A stretch of DNA of 64,000 nt from Nilaparvata lugens (GCF_014356525.2 NC_052514.1:6347019-6411018); one strand, 5' to 3'; positions 20,519-32,860 are shown, counted from the first letter of the stretch. Made by a program: numbers and translations. Notes: a model not told the origin generated them from the sequence alone.

Positions 20519-21620
20519 TATTACTTTCCTTGCCCTATTACCATAGGTAAGGAAAATACTGCTTTCCAAAAAAAATTAAGGTACCCCAATTTAAAGTTTT
20601 CTATACGTTTCAAGGTCGCTTGAGCCCAAAAACATGATTTTTGGGTGTTGGTCTGTGTGTGTGTATGTGTATATGTGTGTATGTGTGTATGTGAACACGA
20701 TAACTCCATTCCTAATTAGCCGATTGACTTGAAATTTTAAACTTGAGGTCCTTATACCATGAGGATCCGACAATAAGACATTCAATAAAATTCAATCCAA
20801 GATGGCGGAGAAAATAGCGAATAATTACTAAAAAACCATGTTTTTCACGATTTTCTCGAAACTTTAACGATTTTCTTTAAATTTTTATCATGGATAGCTA
20901 TTTATAAGTCCTATCAACTGACATGAGTCTCATTTCTGAAAAAAATTGCAGGAGCTCCGTAATATTCTTGAGAAAAATGGCGAATAATCACTAAAAAACC
21001 ATGTTTTTCACGATTTTCTCGAAAATGGCTCTAACGATTTTCTTCAAATTTATACCATGGATATTCATGAGCCCTATCGACTGACATGAGTCTCATTTCT
21101 GGGAAAATTGCAGGAGCTCCGTAATATTCTTGAGAAAAGTGGCGGTTATTTACTAAAAAACCACGTTTTCACAATTTTCTCAAAAATGAATCGACCGATT
21201 TTTCTTCAAATTCATACCCTGTATAGTTATTTATCAGCTCTATTAACTGGCATGAGTCTCCTTTTGGGAAACTAATGGGGGGTCCACCCCATCCTTGAGA
21301 AATGGACTTTGTAGCCTCCTTCTCGTGCATGAGGTAGGTAGGTAGAGCAGTTCATAAAAAGAACACATAGTCGAGATATTTCATCTGTAGAACAGCTGTT
21401 TTGACGACTTTTAAAAAATATCATCGAATTTCACACAGGAAAAAGTACTCTGAAAACAATTCTATATACACATATAGAGTGGTGTGATCGTAGTTTCAAA
21501 TATGTTGCTGCCAATCGTCATTATGTTATTCCCTAAATTATTCTCCTTTAAGAATGGGGCTCACAGTTCAATGAGCAAAGAAAGTTGTGTGAGTGTATCA
21601 CACCAGATTTTCAATTTGTT
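20519..21620 (+). mobile_element. Second full (TG)n element, CTTTCCTTGCCCTATTACC family
   Basis: Starts TTACTTTCCTTGCCCTATTA and has AAATTAAGGTACCCCAATTT, a short (TG/TA)n tract at 20655-20690, then three internal repeats of about 140 bp built on AACCATGTTTTTCACGATTT and GACATGAGTCTCATTTCTG. It ends AAGAAAGTTGTGTGAGTG...CACACCAGATTTTC. The internal triplication is not seen in the copy at 14637. Confidence 0.7.
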
Positions 21621-21812
21621 AGCGTGTACTTGTATCCTCAACCAGTTTATTGCATAGAAGCACAGTAATAGTCCTGGAGTATATAGTAGCCTAATAAACA
21701 AGTTATGAAGTATAATTAAAGTTGTAGATGGAAGTATACTATTGTAACAGAGGTATATAATTAGAGACTATGCATTTTTAATTCGACCTACTGTTTGGTC
21801 TGCAATTGGAGG

Positions 21813-22412
21813 AATTAGTTATTTGTGCAACTAGTGCGCAAAGTGACAGTTTGCTGCACCGAAAGAAACGTTTATGCCCGAGCCGTAGGCGAGGGCGGAA
21901 TGGTTTCTTGAGTGCAGCAAACGAACTTTGCGCACGTATTTCACATTAAATTTTTCCTACAGTTACCATTGAATATGAAAAGTGGGTAATTATGGGTAAA
22001 ATTCCCTGAAATCCATCAAATGTTTTTCCGTGTAATTTTATTATTAATAAAAACCTTAATTTTATTTAAAATTGAATTATAATGATTACTAATTCAATTG
22101 AAAATTTATCTGACTGCTTGAAGAGGGTTTTCTCATGTAAGCATTGAAATGACTATAATCAAGGCACATAATGGCAAGGCAATGCTGTTCTCCGCTGCCA
22201 TTATAACATGGGCCTCACTGTGTGAGTGTTACCAACTTAATTTAGATTTTCCTGCACTGGTGCTTCATTAACCTACTAACTATTTTGCGTTGTCATGCTG
22301 CAAATCTGGAGTACGCAAAGTACTCACTTTGCGCACTAGTGCGGAAAAGTGATTCTTTGCGGCCTGCAATCAGTGCAGAAATGGTCACTTTTCAAGGTAT
22401 CTGTAGGAAAAA
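21813..22412 (+). mobile_element. Interspersed element, GTGCGCAAAGTGACAGTTTG family
   Basis: Begins TTATTTGTGCAACTAGTGCG and carries a hairpin of about 120 bp near its left end (GTGCGCAAAGT...TTTGCTGCAC against GTGCAGCAAA...ACTTTGCGCAC) around GCCCGAGCCGTAGGCGAGGG. The right portion has TTGCAGCATG-like sequence, GCACTAGTGCGGAAAAGTGA and ends CTGTAGGAAAA. Copies lie at 33478-34045 and 62508-63595. Noncoding in this copy. Confidence 0.7.
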
Positions 22413-22574
22413 TAAATTGTTAGTGAGGTTGTGATGAATATGGATGTTCTGTTGTTTCAGGGTTGATGGTTTCACACTGTTAACGTATAACTGAGAATAT
22501 TGCGAATAAAGTATTCAACAAGCTATAAATCATGTTCAATGGAGCTACCATACCTGACTTGATGAATAAATTAG

Positions 22575-24173
22575 TCATAGGATATTATATTTCTAGAAAT
22601 ATCACTCTTATATACTAGTAACCTGAATATAACCAAGGGAATCGATATAGTCATAGGATATTATATTTCTAGAAATATCACTCTTATATACTAGTAACCT
22701 GAATAACCAAGGGAATCGATATAGTCATAGGATATGATATTTCTAGAAATATCACTCTTATATACTAGTAACCTGAATATAACCAAGGGAATCGATATAG
22801 TCATAGGATATTATATTTCTAGAAATATCACTCTTATATACTAGTAACCTGAATATAACCAAGGGAATCGATATAGTCATAGGATATGATATTTCTAGAA
22901 ATATCACTCTTATATACTAGTAACCTGAATATAACCAAGGGAATCGATATAGTCATAGGATATTATATTTCTAGAAATATCACTCTTATATACTAGTACC
23001 TGAATATAACCAAGGGAATCGATATAGTCATAGGATATTATATTTCTAGAAATATCACTCTTATATACTAGTAACCTGAATATAACCAAGGGAATCGATA
23101 TAGTCATAGGATATTATATTTCTAGAAATATCACTCTATATACTAGTAACCTGAATATAACCAAGGGAATCGATATAGTCATAGGATATTATATTTCTAG
23201 AAATATCACTCTTATATACTAGTAACCTGAATATAACCAAGGGAATCGATATAGACATAGGATATTATATTTCTAGAAATATCACTCTTATATACTAGTA
23301 ACCTGAATATAACCAAGGGAATCGATATAGTCATAGGATATTATATTTCTAGAAATATCACTCTTATATACTAGTAACCTGAATATAACCAAGGGAATCG
23401 ATATAGTCATAGGATATTATATTTCTAGAAATATCACTCTTATATACTAGTAACCTGAATATAACCAAGGGAATCGATATAGTCATAGGATATTATATTT
23501 CTAGAAATATCACTCTTATATACTAGTAACCTGAATATAACCAAGGAATCGATATAGACATAGGATATTATATTCTAGAAATATCACTCTTATATACTAG
23601 TAACCTGAATATAACCAAGGGAATCGATATAGTCATAGGATATTATATTTCTAGAAATATCACTCTTATATACTAGTAACCTGAATATAACAAGGGAATC
23701 GATATAGTCATAGGATATATATTTCTAGAAATATCACTCTTATATACTAGTAACCTGAATATAACCAAGGGAATCGATATAGACATAGGATATTATATTT
23801 CTAGAAATATCACTCTTATATACTAGTAACCTGAATATAACCAAGGGAATCGATATAGTCATAGGATATTATATTTCTAGAAATATCACTCTTATATACT
23901 AGTAACCTGAATATAACCAAGGGAATCGATATAGTCATAGGATATTATATTTCTAGAATATCACTCTTATATACTAGTAACTGAATATAACCAAGGGAAT
24001 CGATATAGTCATAGGATATTATATTTCTAGAAATATCACTCTTATATACTAGTAACCTGAATATAACCAAGGGAATCGATATAGTCATAGGATATTATAT
24101 TTCTAGAAATATCACTCTTATATACTAGTAACCTGAATATAACCAAGGGAATCGATATAGACATAGGATATTA
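22575..24173 (+). repeat. Satellite array of ~21 units, 76 bp each
   Basis: The unit starts TCATAGGATATTATATTTCT and ends GGGAATCGATATAG; starts are at 22575, 22651, 22725 and so on. Variation is limited to single-base indels and a T/G (TTATAT/TGATAT) and T/A (GTCAT/GACAT) alternation. In the TGATAT variants each unit has the perfect 18-bp palindrome GATATTTCTAGAAATATC, and all units contain TTCTAGAA. The array ends where a dispersed element is inserted (24174-24815); a remnant unit continues after it. Confidence 0.97.
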
Positions 24174-24815
24174 ATATCAGGGACCGAGCTTCGCTCTGGA
24201 GAAAAAAGCATAAAAAATGTATTACGAAAGAAGAAATTATAATAAAATTCATAGTTCATACAGAAATTTCCTATCTAATCACAGTTAATTGAGATTAATT
24301 CTCAGAGAAATGCAAAGAATTCCCTCACAATGGCCCGGTTGCACAAAAGCCGGTTAAATTTTAATTTCACGTGAACCAAATCATAGAAGAGTATTTCAAA
24401 AAGATGGATCTACTGGAATTAATCAGGATTGAAAATAACCCGGCTTTTTTGCAACTGGCACTAAGTACCTTATTGAATGATTACAAAAGTTCTACAGCTG
24501 AGTCATAATTTTGACACAGTCACACACACATGAACTCGCTCACTCAATTCCATCATCAACAGACGACGAAATAATTATTATCAGCTGTTTTTTTCAAAGA
24601 TGGATAATGATTATCCTTTTAATGTCCTTCAGCAAGTTTTCCCAGGGATGACACCTAGTGCAATCGAATTTTTATGTTATAAATCTTCCATATTCTGAAT
24701 TTCGTGAGAATCGCTAGAGCCGTTTTCGAGATTCGGTGAAATACACACATCTAAACATCTAAACATTCAAACATCTAAACATATAAACAGAAATTGTTCG
24801 TTAAAAAGTATAGAA
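24174..24815 (+). mobile_element. ~640-bp dispersed element, ATATCGGGGACCGAGCTTCG family, inserted in satellite
   Basis: The left terminus is ATATCAGGGACCGAGCTTCG and the right part is AACATCTAAACATTCAAACA...TTAAAAAGTATAG. Both flanks are 76-bp satellite sequence (GGATATTA on the left, TATTTCTAGAAATATCA on the right), so the ends are well placed. It contains a nested palindrome starting GGCCCGGTTGCACAAAAGCC. Other copies lie at 26575-27312 (+), 30396-31018 (-) and 48180-48965 (-), with termini alone at 780-815, 1535-1560 and 34015-34045. No terminal inverted repeats and no ORF; the class is uncertain. Confidence 0.75.
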
Positions 24816-25123
24816 TATTTCTAGAAATATCATGTAGATCACTCTCAAGTACAACTATAGACTACCTCTATCCAATCTTCTCTATTATTACCATAGTAAT
24901 CTTAGTATTCTATAGACTACTAATGCTATCAGAAGTGATAATTTTTCCATAGGGAATTATAGCTATTAACATATTGAAGCCCAGATTTATCTGAAATTGC
25001 TTTGAAAAGCTGTATAATAGGAACCATTTGACACTGATTCAATATTCTCTAGTTGATTATTTGAAGTCTATCATCTATTTCAAGTGTTTTATGATCAACC
25101 ATCGAGCTCTACAATTGCAGAGA

Positions 25124-25180
<57 letters not shown>

Positions 25181-25449
25181 AAGGCAACAAAACTGCCCGA
25201 TTTCTATTCTTCTATGATTTTTGGCATCATGATATCGTTAAGAAATTATTAAATAAATAAGAATTGGTGCCGTTTTGGGCTTATAAGCCTGTGGTACTTT
25301 CCTGTAACTTGTGTAATTCTGAATGATTGAATAAATAAAAATAAATAAATAAGCAAGCAGAATATCAGAAACTGATAGGGGATTCAGTGCCACCTTCTAA
25401 CAACTCAAATAAGAATCATGTTGATGGGAAAGAATCATTAGTCTTAAGG
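24816..25449. other. Intergenic with (TA)n and retroposon-like tail
   Basis: 25126-25177 is a (TA)n microsatellite. 25240-25350 is a copy of the tail repeat seen at 18926-19057 (GTTTTGGGCTTATAAGCCTG, then an AATAAATAAA-rich end). The rest shows nothing recognisable. Confidence 0.5.
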
Positions 25450-25761
25450 CTCGGGATTTAGCTAAGTTCTAGACTTTAAACAGCTGGAGTCAGAAGATTG
25501 GCTCTGCCAAACGGGGCGTAGTCGCAGTAAAATAATCTTTATTTTCCTATTTCTATAATTGGAAACGTTTTTCCTTGACGAAATGAAACATTCCTGAATA
25601 ATTCAAAATAGCTGAAACTATTTTCTCTTTATTTTATTTTGTGTTCAATTTTCCAGTTTGTCGAAATTAAATTTGAACGTGGACTGTGACTACGTCCCGT
25701 TTCTGAGAGCCAATTTTCTGACTTCAGCTGTTTAAAGTCTAGAGCTTAGCTAAATCCCGAG
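25450..25761. mobile_element. Foldback MITE, CTCGGGATTTAGCTAAG family
   Basis: Inverted arms of about 80 bp: CTCGGGATTTAGCTAAGTTC...GACTTTAAACAGCTGGAGTC on the left and GACTTCAGCTGTTTAAAGTC...TTAGCTAAATCCCGAG on the right; the inner parts (CGGGGCGTAGTCGCAGT / GACTACGTCCCG) are also inverted. About 312 bp, noncoding. Confidence 0.75.
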
Positions 25762-26339
25762 CTCGGAAACCGACCCTTCGTATGTTCAGGTTTCTACTGA
25801 TCTTTTCTAGAGCTTAGGTGCAATTTTATGCTTCAATTTCTCTTACTTTTTTAGAATAATTTACAGGTTGAGCTAGCTTGACCTCCGCCTACACAGAAAA
25901 CCTTGTAAAATTATCATCGCCAGCTCACGCTACAGTAACTATGATATAACCATATAGTTATAAATAGTTAAAGTAACCTCACACCACTGCAGGCGACTTT
26001 CAAATCAGAACTGATCGAATGCATGGAGAGTTGCCTATTCTTGGTTTTGAAGGGGTTATCATCCTGTAAAATTATTACTTTACAATAAAACTGAAAATGT
26101 ATTTTTATAAATTGCCAAACTGTGATGTATTAGTTATAAAAATATCGGTTGTTACAGGATGAAGCTCCATTATTATGAATCATGACGTTCAATGATTATC
26201 AAAAAGCAGTATTTTGACATAAATATCAACTCAAATAAGACTAAACTTGGATGCACATCATCTATGCACATCTAAAACATGATATCATCCACGGACCGAT
26301 TTCACCAGAACGAAAACTCGGTTTGAGCTCCAGTATTGT
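25762..26339. other. Intergenic, nothing recognised
   Basis: No repeat or exon identified by eye. Confidence 0.4.
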
Positions 26340-26545
26340 GTCTGATCATGTCTTGTCTTGTCTTGACTAACTGGTGTGTGCCTAGCCTAAGTCACTGCAA
26401 TTAGACATGTCTTTATAAGTATTGTGACTAAACGTGTCTGATCATGTTTTGTCTTGACTAACTGGTATGCGCGCCCAGCCTAAGGCTAGGCGAACATCAG
26501 TTAGTCAAGACAAGACATGATCAGACACAATACTTCACATTGTTG
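26340..26545. mobile_element. MITE cluster, GATCATGTCTTGTCTTGAC family
   Basis: GATCATGTCTTGTCTTGTCT...GACTAACTGGT occurs twice in direct orientation (26343, 26438) and once inverted (26490-26540: ATCAGTTAGTCAAGACAAGA). A further fragment is at 27315-27420. The ends near GCCTAGCC/GGCTAGGC are inverted. Confidence 0.6.
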
Positions 26546-26574
26546 TTTATGTCGTAACTCACACTAATAAGTCA

Positions 26575-27312
26575 ATATCGGGGACCGAGCTTCGCTCTGG
26601 AGTACAAAAGTTTAAAAAATGTGTTACAAAAGAAGAAATAATAATAATATTCATAGTTCATACAGAAATGTTCTATCTGATCACAGTGAATTGAGATTAA
26701 TTCCCAGAAGAATGCAAAACATTCCCTCACAAAGGCCCGTGCAACCGGGAGCTCTGGAGTACAAAAGCATAGAGAAATGTTCTATCTAATCACAGTAGAT
26801 TGAGATTAATTCCCAGAGGAATGCAAAAATTTCCCTCACAAAGGCCCGGTTGCACAAAAGCCGGTTAAATTTTAATCCTGATTAATTTCATGTGAACCAA
26901 ATCAGAGAAGACCATTTCAAAAAGATGGATCTTCTGGAATTAATCAGGATTAAAAATAACCCGGCTTTTTTGCAACCAGCATTTAGTACCTGATTGGATG
27001 ATTACAAAAGTTCAACAGCTGAGTCATAATTTTGACACAGTCACACACACATAAACTCGCTCACTCACTTCCATCATCAACAGACGAAGAAATAATTATT
27101 GTAAGCTGTTTTCTCAAAGATGGATAATATTATCCTTTTAATTTTCTTCAGCAAGTTTTCCCAGGGATGACACCTAGTGCAATCGAATTTTTATGTTATA
27201 AATCTTCTATATTCTGAATTTCGTGAGAATCGTAAGAGCCGTTTTCGTGATCCGGTGAAATACAAACATATAAACATCTAAACATATAGACAAAAATTGC
27301 TTGTTTTATAGT
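26575..27312 (+). mobile_element. Dispersed element copy, ATATCGGGGACCGAGCTTCG family
   Basis: Starts ATATCGGGGACCGAGCTTCG and ends in AACATCTAAACATATAGAC...TTGCTTGTTTTATAG. About 110 bp of the left part (GAGCTCTGGAGTACAAAAGC on) is repeated, so the copy is longer than the one at 24174. It contains the same nested GGCCCGGTTGCACAAAAGCC palindrome. Confidence 0.7.
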
Positions 27313-28166
27313 AAAGGATTGCAATAAGACATGTCTTCATAAGCAGCTTGTGAAGTATTGTGACTAAACGTGTCTGATCATGTCTTGTCTTGACTAACTG
27401 GTATGTGCGCCCAGCCTGAGTCTATAAAGTCTAGGATCTAGAGATATCGGTTTCTGTCCAGTGCATCCACTTCAACTAGAGCTATCAGACTGGCATCTCT
27501 TTGTCCAATGTATCTTCCAAGCTCCCGTTGTCTAGGGCTCCAAGTTTCACATTACCTATCTTTGACAATAGAGAAGTGCCAATCACTCCGGACAATGAAC
27601 TCAAAAGCATTGTTTCAATGGAAAGCATTGATAGCATAACACTATCCAAAACATCAATGCTTCAAAGCATTGATATTATGCCATCCACAACATCAACATC
27701 AATACTTCTGATTCAACCAATGCTGTCAGTGTATTTGATTAGCTCCAAACTATCAGCATTTATGGGTGGGAGGCATTGATGCTATCTGATTTCTGATTGG
27801 TTACAAAGCGATTACAATGCTGTCATGGCAAAATCGATTTCAACTAACAAGCTGTCAATTACAGCACACACCTGGATTAACCTCATTTTAGTTGCTATGT
27901 GGCGCAGAGCAGTCACTTTGGGTGAGAGATGATCGGAAACTAGAATAGTCTACTATCGAACACTAGAAGAGATTATAGAAGAGACACTATAGGCTTCTAG
28001 AGTTTAGGTTATACCATACCATAGAATTGTACATGAAGTGAGATACACGTTATGAATTTAACATCTAATCAACATTAGTTTGCTATCCTTGTCAAAGCAG
28101 CTACCCTTCTCCAACTCAGCACTGTTGCAAAATCGTTAATGAAAGTTTCAAGATATAGGCCTACAG
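27313..28166. other. Intergenic; GCATTGAT-rich stretch
   Basis: 27590-27780 repeats AGCATTGATA/ATCAATGCTT phrases in both orientations, keeping a 92-codon frame open by chance. No homology or splice context supports a gene. 27315-27420 is a fragment of the 26340 repeat family. Confidence 0.4.
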
Positions 28167-29058
28167 AGCGAGTCATATGTATGGGAACCCTTCAATGAGT
28201 TGGAGACTGTTGTAGATATAATACTGTAACTTTCAGGATGAGTTATTGGTCAAATACTCTACCTTCTGACATACAACTGAGTTTCGACCCCTCATAAGGG
28301 GGTGACTTAGGGGTTGTAACTCGAATATTTTAAATGTAAACACCCATTGTGTGATACATCATTTTAAAGGCCTTTTCAAAACGAGAAATATGACATAAAT
28401 AAAAATGTCCTATAATACTTGTATTCACAATGGCGGCTGATTGAAAATTTTAGCTTTTGAAGAAATGAGGGGTTGTAACTCAAATATTTTGAATGTTAAC
28501 ACCCATTGTGTGATAAATAATCCTAAAGTACTTTCCAAAACTAGAAATATGACATCAAGAAAAATGTTCTATGATACTTTTATTCAAAATGGCGGCTGAT
28601 TAAACTTTATCAATTATTTCCTTAAAAACTAAAACTTCAATAGATAAAAGTATCATATAACATTTTTATTGATGTCATCTTTCTAGTTTTGGAAAGTACT
28701 TTAAGATTATTTATCACACAATGGGTGTTAACATTCAAAATATTTTAGTTACAACCCTCATTTCATTAAAAACTGAAACTTCAATCAGCCGCTATTTTGG
28801 ATACAAGTATCATAAAACATTTTGATTGATGTGAACTTCCTTTTTTCAAAAATACCTTCAAAATGATGTACCACACAATTGGTGTTTACATTTAAAATAT
28901 TCGAATTACAACCCCTAAGTCACCCCCTAATGAGGGGTTGGAATTCAGTTGTACGTCAAAAGGTAAAGCATTTGACCAATAACTCATCCTGGAAGTGACA
29001 GTATTATATCTACAACAGTCTCCAAATTATTGAAGGGTTCCCATACCCACACTCACTC
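28167..29058. mobile_element. ~0.9-kb foldback element, ATGGGAACCCTTCAAT family
   Basis: Arms of roughly 350-400 bp in inverted orientation. On the left are GTATGGGAACCCTTCAATGA, GGAGACTGTTGTAGATATAA and GACCCCTCATAAGGGGGTGA. Their inverses on the right are TCACCCCCTAATGAGGGGTT, TTATATCTACAACAGTCTCC and TTGAAGGGTTCCCATAC. An inner phrase TAACACCCATTGTGTGATAA also appears in both arms. No transposase. Confidence 0.75.
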
Positions 29059-30395
29059 TTTATAATATTAACAGCAGAAGAGTGATACGATTCCTTGGCA
29101 GTGTGAAAGGTTGCACAAAGTTGTACTGAAATGATAATGACAGAAATGAGTTGGGCATATCATTATTGACTTGAAATAAACAGATCAAACTGGACGAATC
29201 ATGTTGAACGGATGCCAAATAATAGAATCCAAAAAAAAATTGGAATATATAAATAAAAACCTGTAATGCAATAATAGACCTTATGGTGGAAGAGATAATA
29301 TATTGGTACACTTCTGAAAAGATGGTAAGTTATAATTATTATCCTTTGAAACCGGAACAGGTGGGTACGCCTAACCCTGGAAAGAAAAAGAAGAAGAAGA
29401 GGATGAAGAAGAAGAAGAATTGGAAGAAATATTAGTTCGTTTACCACAATTCTTTGTTCCAAGTAGTACTTCAATGCTGTACTGGAACATACAAGAAGTC
29501 TAAAATTTTTTGTGACTATATTTTGCAAATAGCAACCACTGAGAGACATATTTTATCTGCATAATATATATTCACATTTTCAGGAAACTTGGGGATTGGG
29601 ATTCACAATTTACTTTGTTCATAGTTCCAAAATGAGCATAGTACGAATGTGATAGCCAAAAAAGATTTTTATGGAGAATATATTGATATAAAGAAAAAAG
29701 CATTGCTAAATTAGTAATAGTATCAACACTGTTTTTTGACATTGACAAAAAATTCACTGACCTTTCGTAATAACGACTATAAATTCACTAGTAATCTGTT
29801 ATTTTGGTGTAGATAACAATACTTTATTAATAGTCTAATAATGAAACATTCCATTATCATAGAACAAAACGAGGATAAATCATTATCATGAAGCTCCACA
29901 GAAATGTCTGAATCTTTTGAATAATGCAATTCATTATTTTTATCAGAGCTAAATAAAAATTTTATGACCAAATCAGCGTTCTTCCGTCAATCAAATTTGA
30001 ATTGTGGAAAAAAACAAGAGAGCTCGAGATAATTATTTCAATTGAACTTCTATTATCCCACAAAATTTCAACGGAAAACAATACTAGTTATCAATTTTTC
30101 TTGTTTATTGGAACGTTAGTCTCATGCATTCTCAGAGCATGATAATTTTTTATTCCTCTGTTGCATATTCATACTTTTTCAGTGATAAAATAAAAATTAA
30201 GTTTTAAGCACGCTTATGAAGTGGAAATGCATTTACTATTGGAAGGATGATGACCCACACTAGGTCGAAACAATCGTCACTACCAATAGTAAGTGCATTT
30301 TCATATCATAAGTGTTTTTAAAATTCAAGAATATTTATTATTATTCACAGTTGCACATAGGCTACACAAGATAATGATAATGGATGAGCATAATC
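29059..30395. other. Intergenic, nothing recognised
   Basis: No recognised repeat apart from a short purine tract at 29385-29425 (AAGAAGAAGAGGATGAAGA). Open frames here are short, hydrophobic or AT-driven. Confidence 0.4.
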
Positions 30396-31018
30396 CTATA
30401 CTATTAAACGAGCAACTTCTGTCTATATGTTTATATGTCCAGATGTTTAGATGTTTAGATGTTAAGATGTTTAGATGATAAGATGACTTGTTTATATACT
30501 TGTATTTCACCGGATCTCGGAAACGGCTCTAACGATTCTCACGAAATACATAAAATAGTGAGTTTATGATATAAAGATTCGATTGCACTAGGTCTCATCC
30601 CTGGGAAAACTCACTGAAGGACATTAAAATGATAATTATTATTCATCCTTGAAAAAACACTTGATAATAATTATTTCGTCGTCTGTTAGTGATGGAAGTG
30701 AGTGAGCGAGTTCATGTGTGTGGGACTGTGTCAAAATTATGACTCAGCTGTTGAACTTTTGTAATCATCCAATCAGATACTTAGTGCCGGTTGCAAAAGA
30801 GCCGGGTTATTTTCAATCCTGATTAATTCCAGTAGATCCATCTTTTTGAACTGATCTTCTTTGATTTGGTTCCTGATGTTTAATCAGGATCAAAATTTAA
30901 CCGGCTTTTGTGCAACTGGACCTTTGTGAGGGAAATTTTCGCAATCCTCTGGGAATTAATCTCAATTTACTGTGATTAGATAGAACATTTCTCTATGCTT
31001 TTGTACTCCCCGATATTA
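30396..31018 (-). mobile_element. Dispersed element copy (minus), ATATCGGGGACCGAGCTTCG family
   Basis: Reverse orientation: right end CTCCCCGATATT, left end CTATACTATTAAACGAGCAA with a (GTTTAGAT)n run at 30435-30480. It has the nested palindrome AGAGCCGGGTTATTTTC...AACCGGCTTTTGTGCAACTG. It lacks the ACCGAGCTTCGCTCTG phrase near its terminus. Confidence 0.7.
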
Positions 31019-31090
31019 ATAGTACACAATATTATGATGGATTGTAGAATGGATATTTAAATAGAAAATATTAATGAAAAAATAGAAAAA

Positions 31091-31440
31091 AGTTTATCAG
31101 AGATTGACAATGGTGTATCAACCGAAACCGGTCTTTCTAAGTATCAATAAATCTGTGTTTTTTGACAATTTCTTAGTCTTTTTCATTCAAATAGAAAATC
31201 CCTGAAAAATCAAAATTGAATCTTGAAAACCGTCATCTGTTATAAGAAGGATTACACAAGGTACCTGGAATACAGGTATATGAAAAATCAAAATTGAATC
31301 TTGAAAAACCGTCATCTGTTATAAGAAGGATTACACAAGGTACCTGGAATACAGGTATATTACCTGGAATACAGGTATATTACCTGTATTCTAGGTAATG
31401 TACCTGTATTCTAGGTACATTGGGATTAGCTAGGTACTCC
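31091..31440. repeat. Half foldback copy and duplicated segment
   Basis: 31091-31192 is one arm of the AGAAAGACCGGTTT family. 31200-31272 (TGAAAAATCAAAATTGAATC...GGTACCTGGAATACAGGTAT) is repeated at 31279-31352, then breaks into short inverted copies of ACCTGGAATACAGGTA and ACCTGTATTCTAGGTA up to 31430. Confidence 0.7.
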
Positions 31441-31671
31441 AATATTAGGTACTGCAATATTAGTATCACAGACAAAACTACACCACACATTACAGCATTT
31501 ATATTATAAAAGTTTTCTCTGGAAGACTTATTACAAGGGTAAACGCAATCACAGTAAATGCTCCAATGCTCCAATGCTCCAAATAATGCTCCAAACAGTA
31601 AGTAGCTGTTATCAAGGGGGCAGGTAGTTCAACAACACAATAAGCAGGTACTAGATTCAAACTTTTTGATA

Positions 31672-31850
31672 GAAAATAAGTATTCACTGCTCCCAAATAA
31701 GTATTTACTGTCTCAAACAAGTATTTACTGCTCCTTAATGAGTATTTACTGCCCCAAAAGAGTATTTACTGCTCCTAAATGAGTATTTACCACTGCTAAA
31801 TGAGTATTTACTGAAACTTAATGAGCATCTACTCATAGTAAATGAGTGGC
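31672..31850 (+). repeat. Degenerate tandem repeat, ~21-24-bp units
   Basis: About eight units of (A)AGTATTTACTGCTCC(T)AAATG with drift (CCCCAAAAG, CACTGCTAAATG), decaying to GAGCATCTACTCATAG. Confidence 0.8.
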
Positions 31851-32019
31851 TGATTCAGTTAAGTGGTCTCTAATAGACTAGCAATTGAATTAGATGTTAG
31901 AAGCCGTTTGGAATCTAACTTTGTCAGTCAGCTTTGGGTGGATGGCAAGCATTTATTTTTTTCCGTAAGAAATTCTGACAGTGGACAGTGAGGTAGTCTG
32001 GTATCTTGAATAATGATTG

Positions 32020-32860
32020 AGCCCTATTACCGTGGCTTCTAAACGCCCAATCAAAAACTGATTAGTAGTTATGGATTTGGTGTTCTTGCACGAAACTCAA
32101 ACGAGGTTTGATCTTTGGCTTGAATCTAATTTCTGTTAGTTATTAATAAATTGGCGTTTTTCCATGCAGCTTAACCGAGGTTTGATCTTTGGATTGAGTC
32201 TAATTTCTGTTAGTTATTGATAAATTGGCGTTTTTTCATGCAGCTAAACCGAGGTTTGATCTTTGGTTTGAATATGATTTCTGTTAGTTGTAGATTTAAC
32301 GTTCTTTCACGAAGCTTAACCGAGGTTTGATCTTTGGTTTGAATATAATTCCTGTTAGTTATTAATAATTTGGCGTTCTTGCCTGGAGTTTAACGGAGGT
32401 TTGATCTTTGGTTTTAATCTGATTTCGGTCAATAGTCGATTTAACGTTCTTTCATGAAGCTTAACCGAGGTTTGATCTTTGGTTTGAATCTTGTTTCTGT
32501 TATTTATTAATAATTTGGTGTTTTTCCATGCAGCTTAACCGAGGTTTGATATTTGGTTTGAATTTTATTTCTGTTAGTTATTAATAAATTGGCGTTTTTT
32601 CATGTAGCTTAACGGAGGTTAGATCTTTGGTTTGGATCTGATTTCTGTCAATTGTCAATTTAATGTTCTTTTACGAAACCGAGGTTTGATCTTTGGTTTG
32701 AACCTGATAAATGTATGGGGTAACCACAGTTTAATGAATCGATAATGTTTATTGGGAATCGAAGCTTAACCCCTTTTGGTTTGAACCTGATGAATGTTTG
32801 GGTCAACAGCAGAATTATGAATTGATTATTGTGAACCCAAGCTTAACCCCTGATGATCTT
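32020..32860 (+). repeat. Tandem repeat with two unit types, 74 and 71 bp
   Basis: GAGGTTTGATCTTTGG recurs at 32103, 32177, 32251, 32322, 32396, 32467, 32541, 32615 and 32681. Spacings are 74, 74, 71, 74, 71, 74, 74 and 66. The 74-bp type has TTAATAAATTGGCGTTTTTC; the 71-bp type has TAGATTTAACGTTCTTTCAC. Two more diverged units with AAGCTTAACCCC follow to about 32860. Confidence 0.9.

Noticed and set aside
22575..24173. Possible CRISPR-like array
   Set aside because: Units are contiguous 76-bp direct repeats without unique spacers, in a eukaryotic genome; it is a satellite.
27501..27779. 92-codon Ser/Ile-rich frame
   Set aside because: It arises from repeated AGCATTGAT/ATCAATGCT phrases; no homology, splice context or start context.
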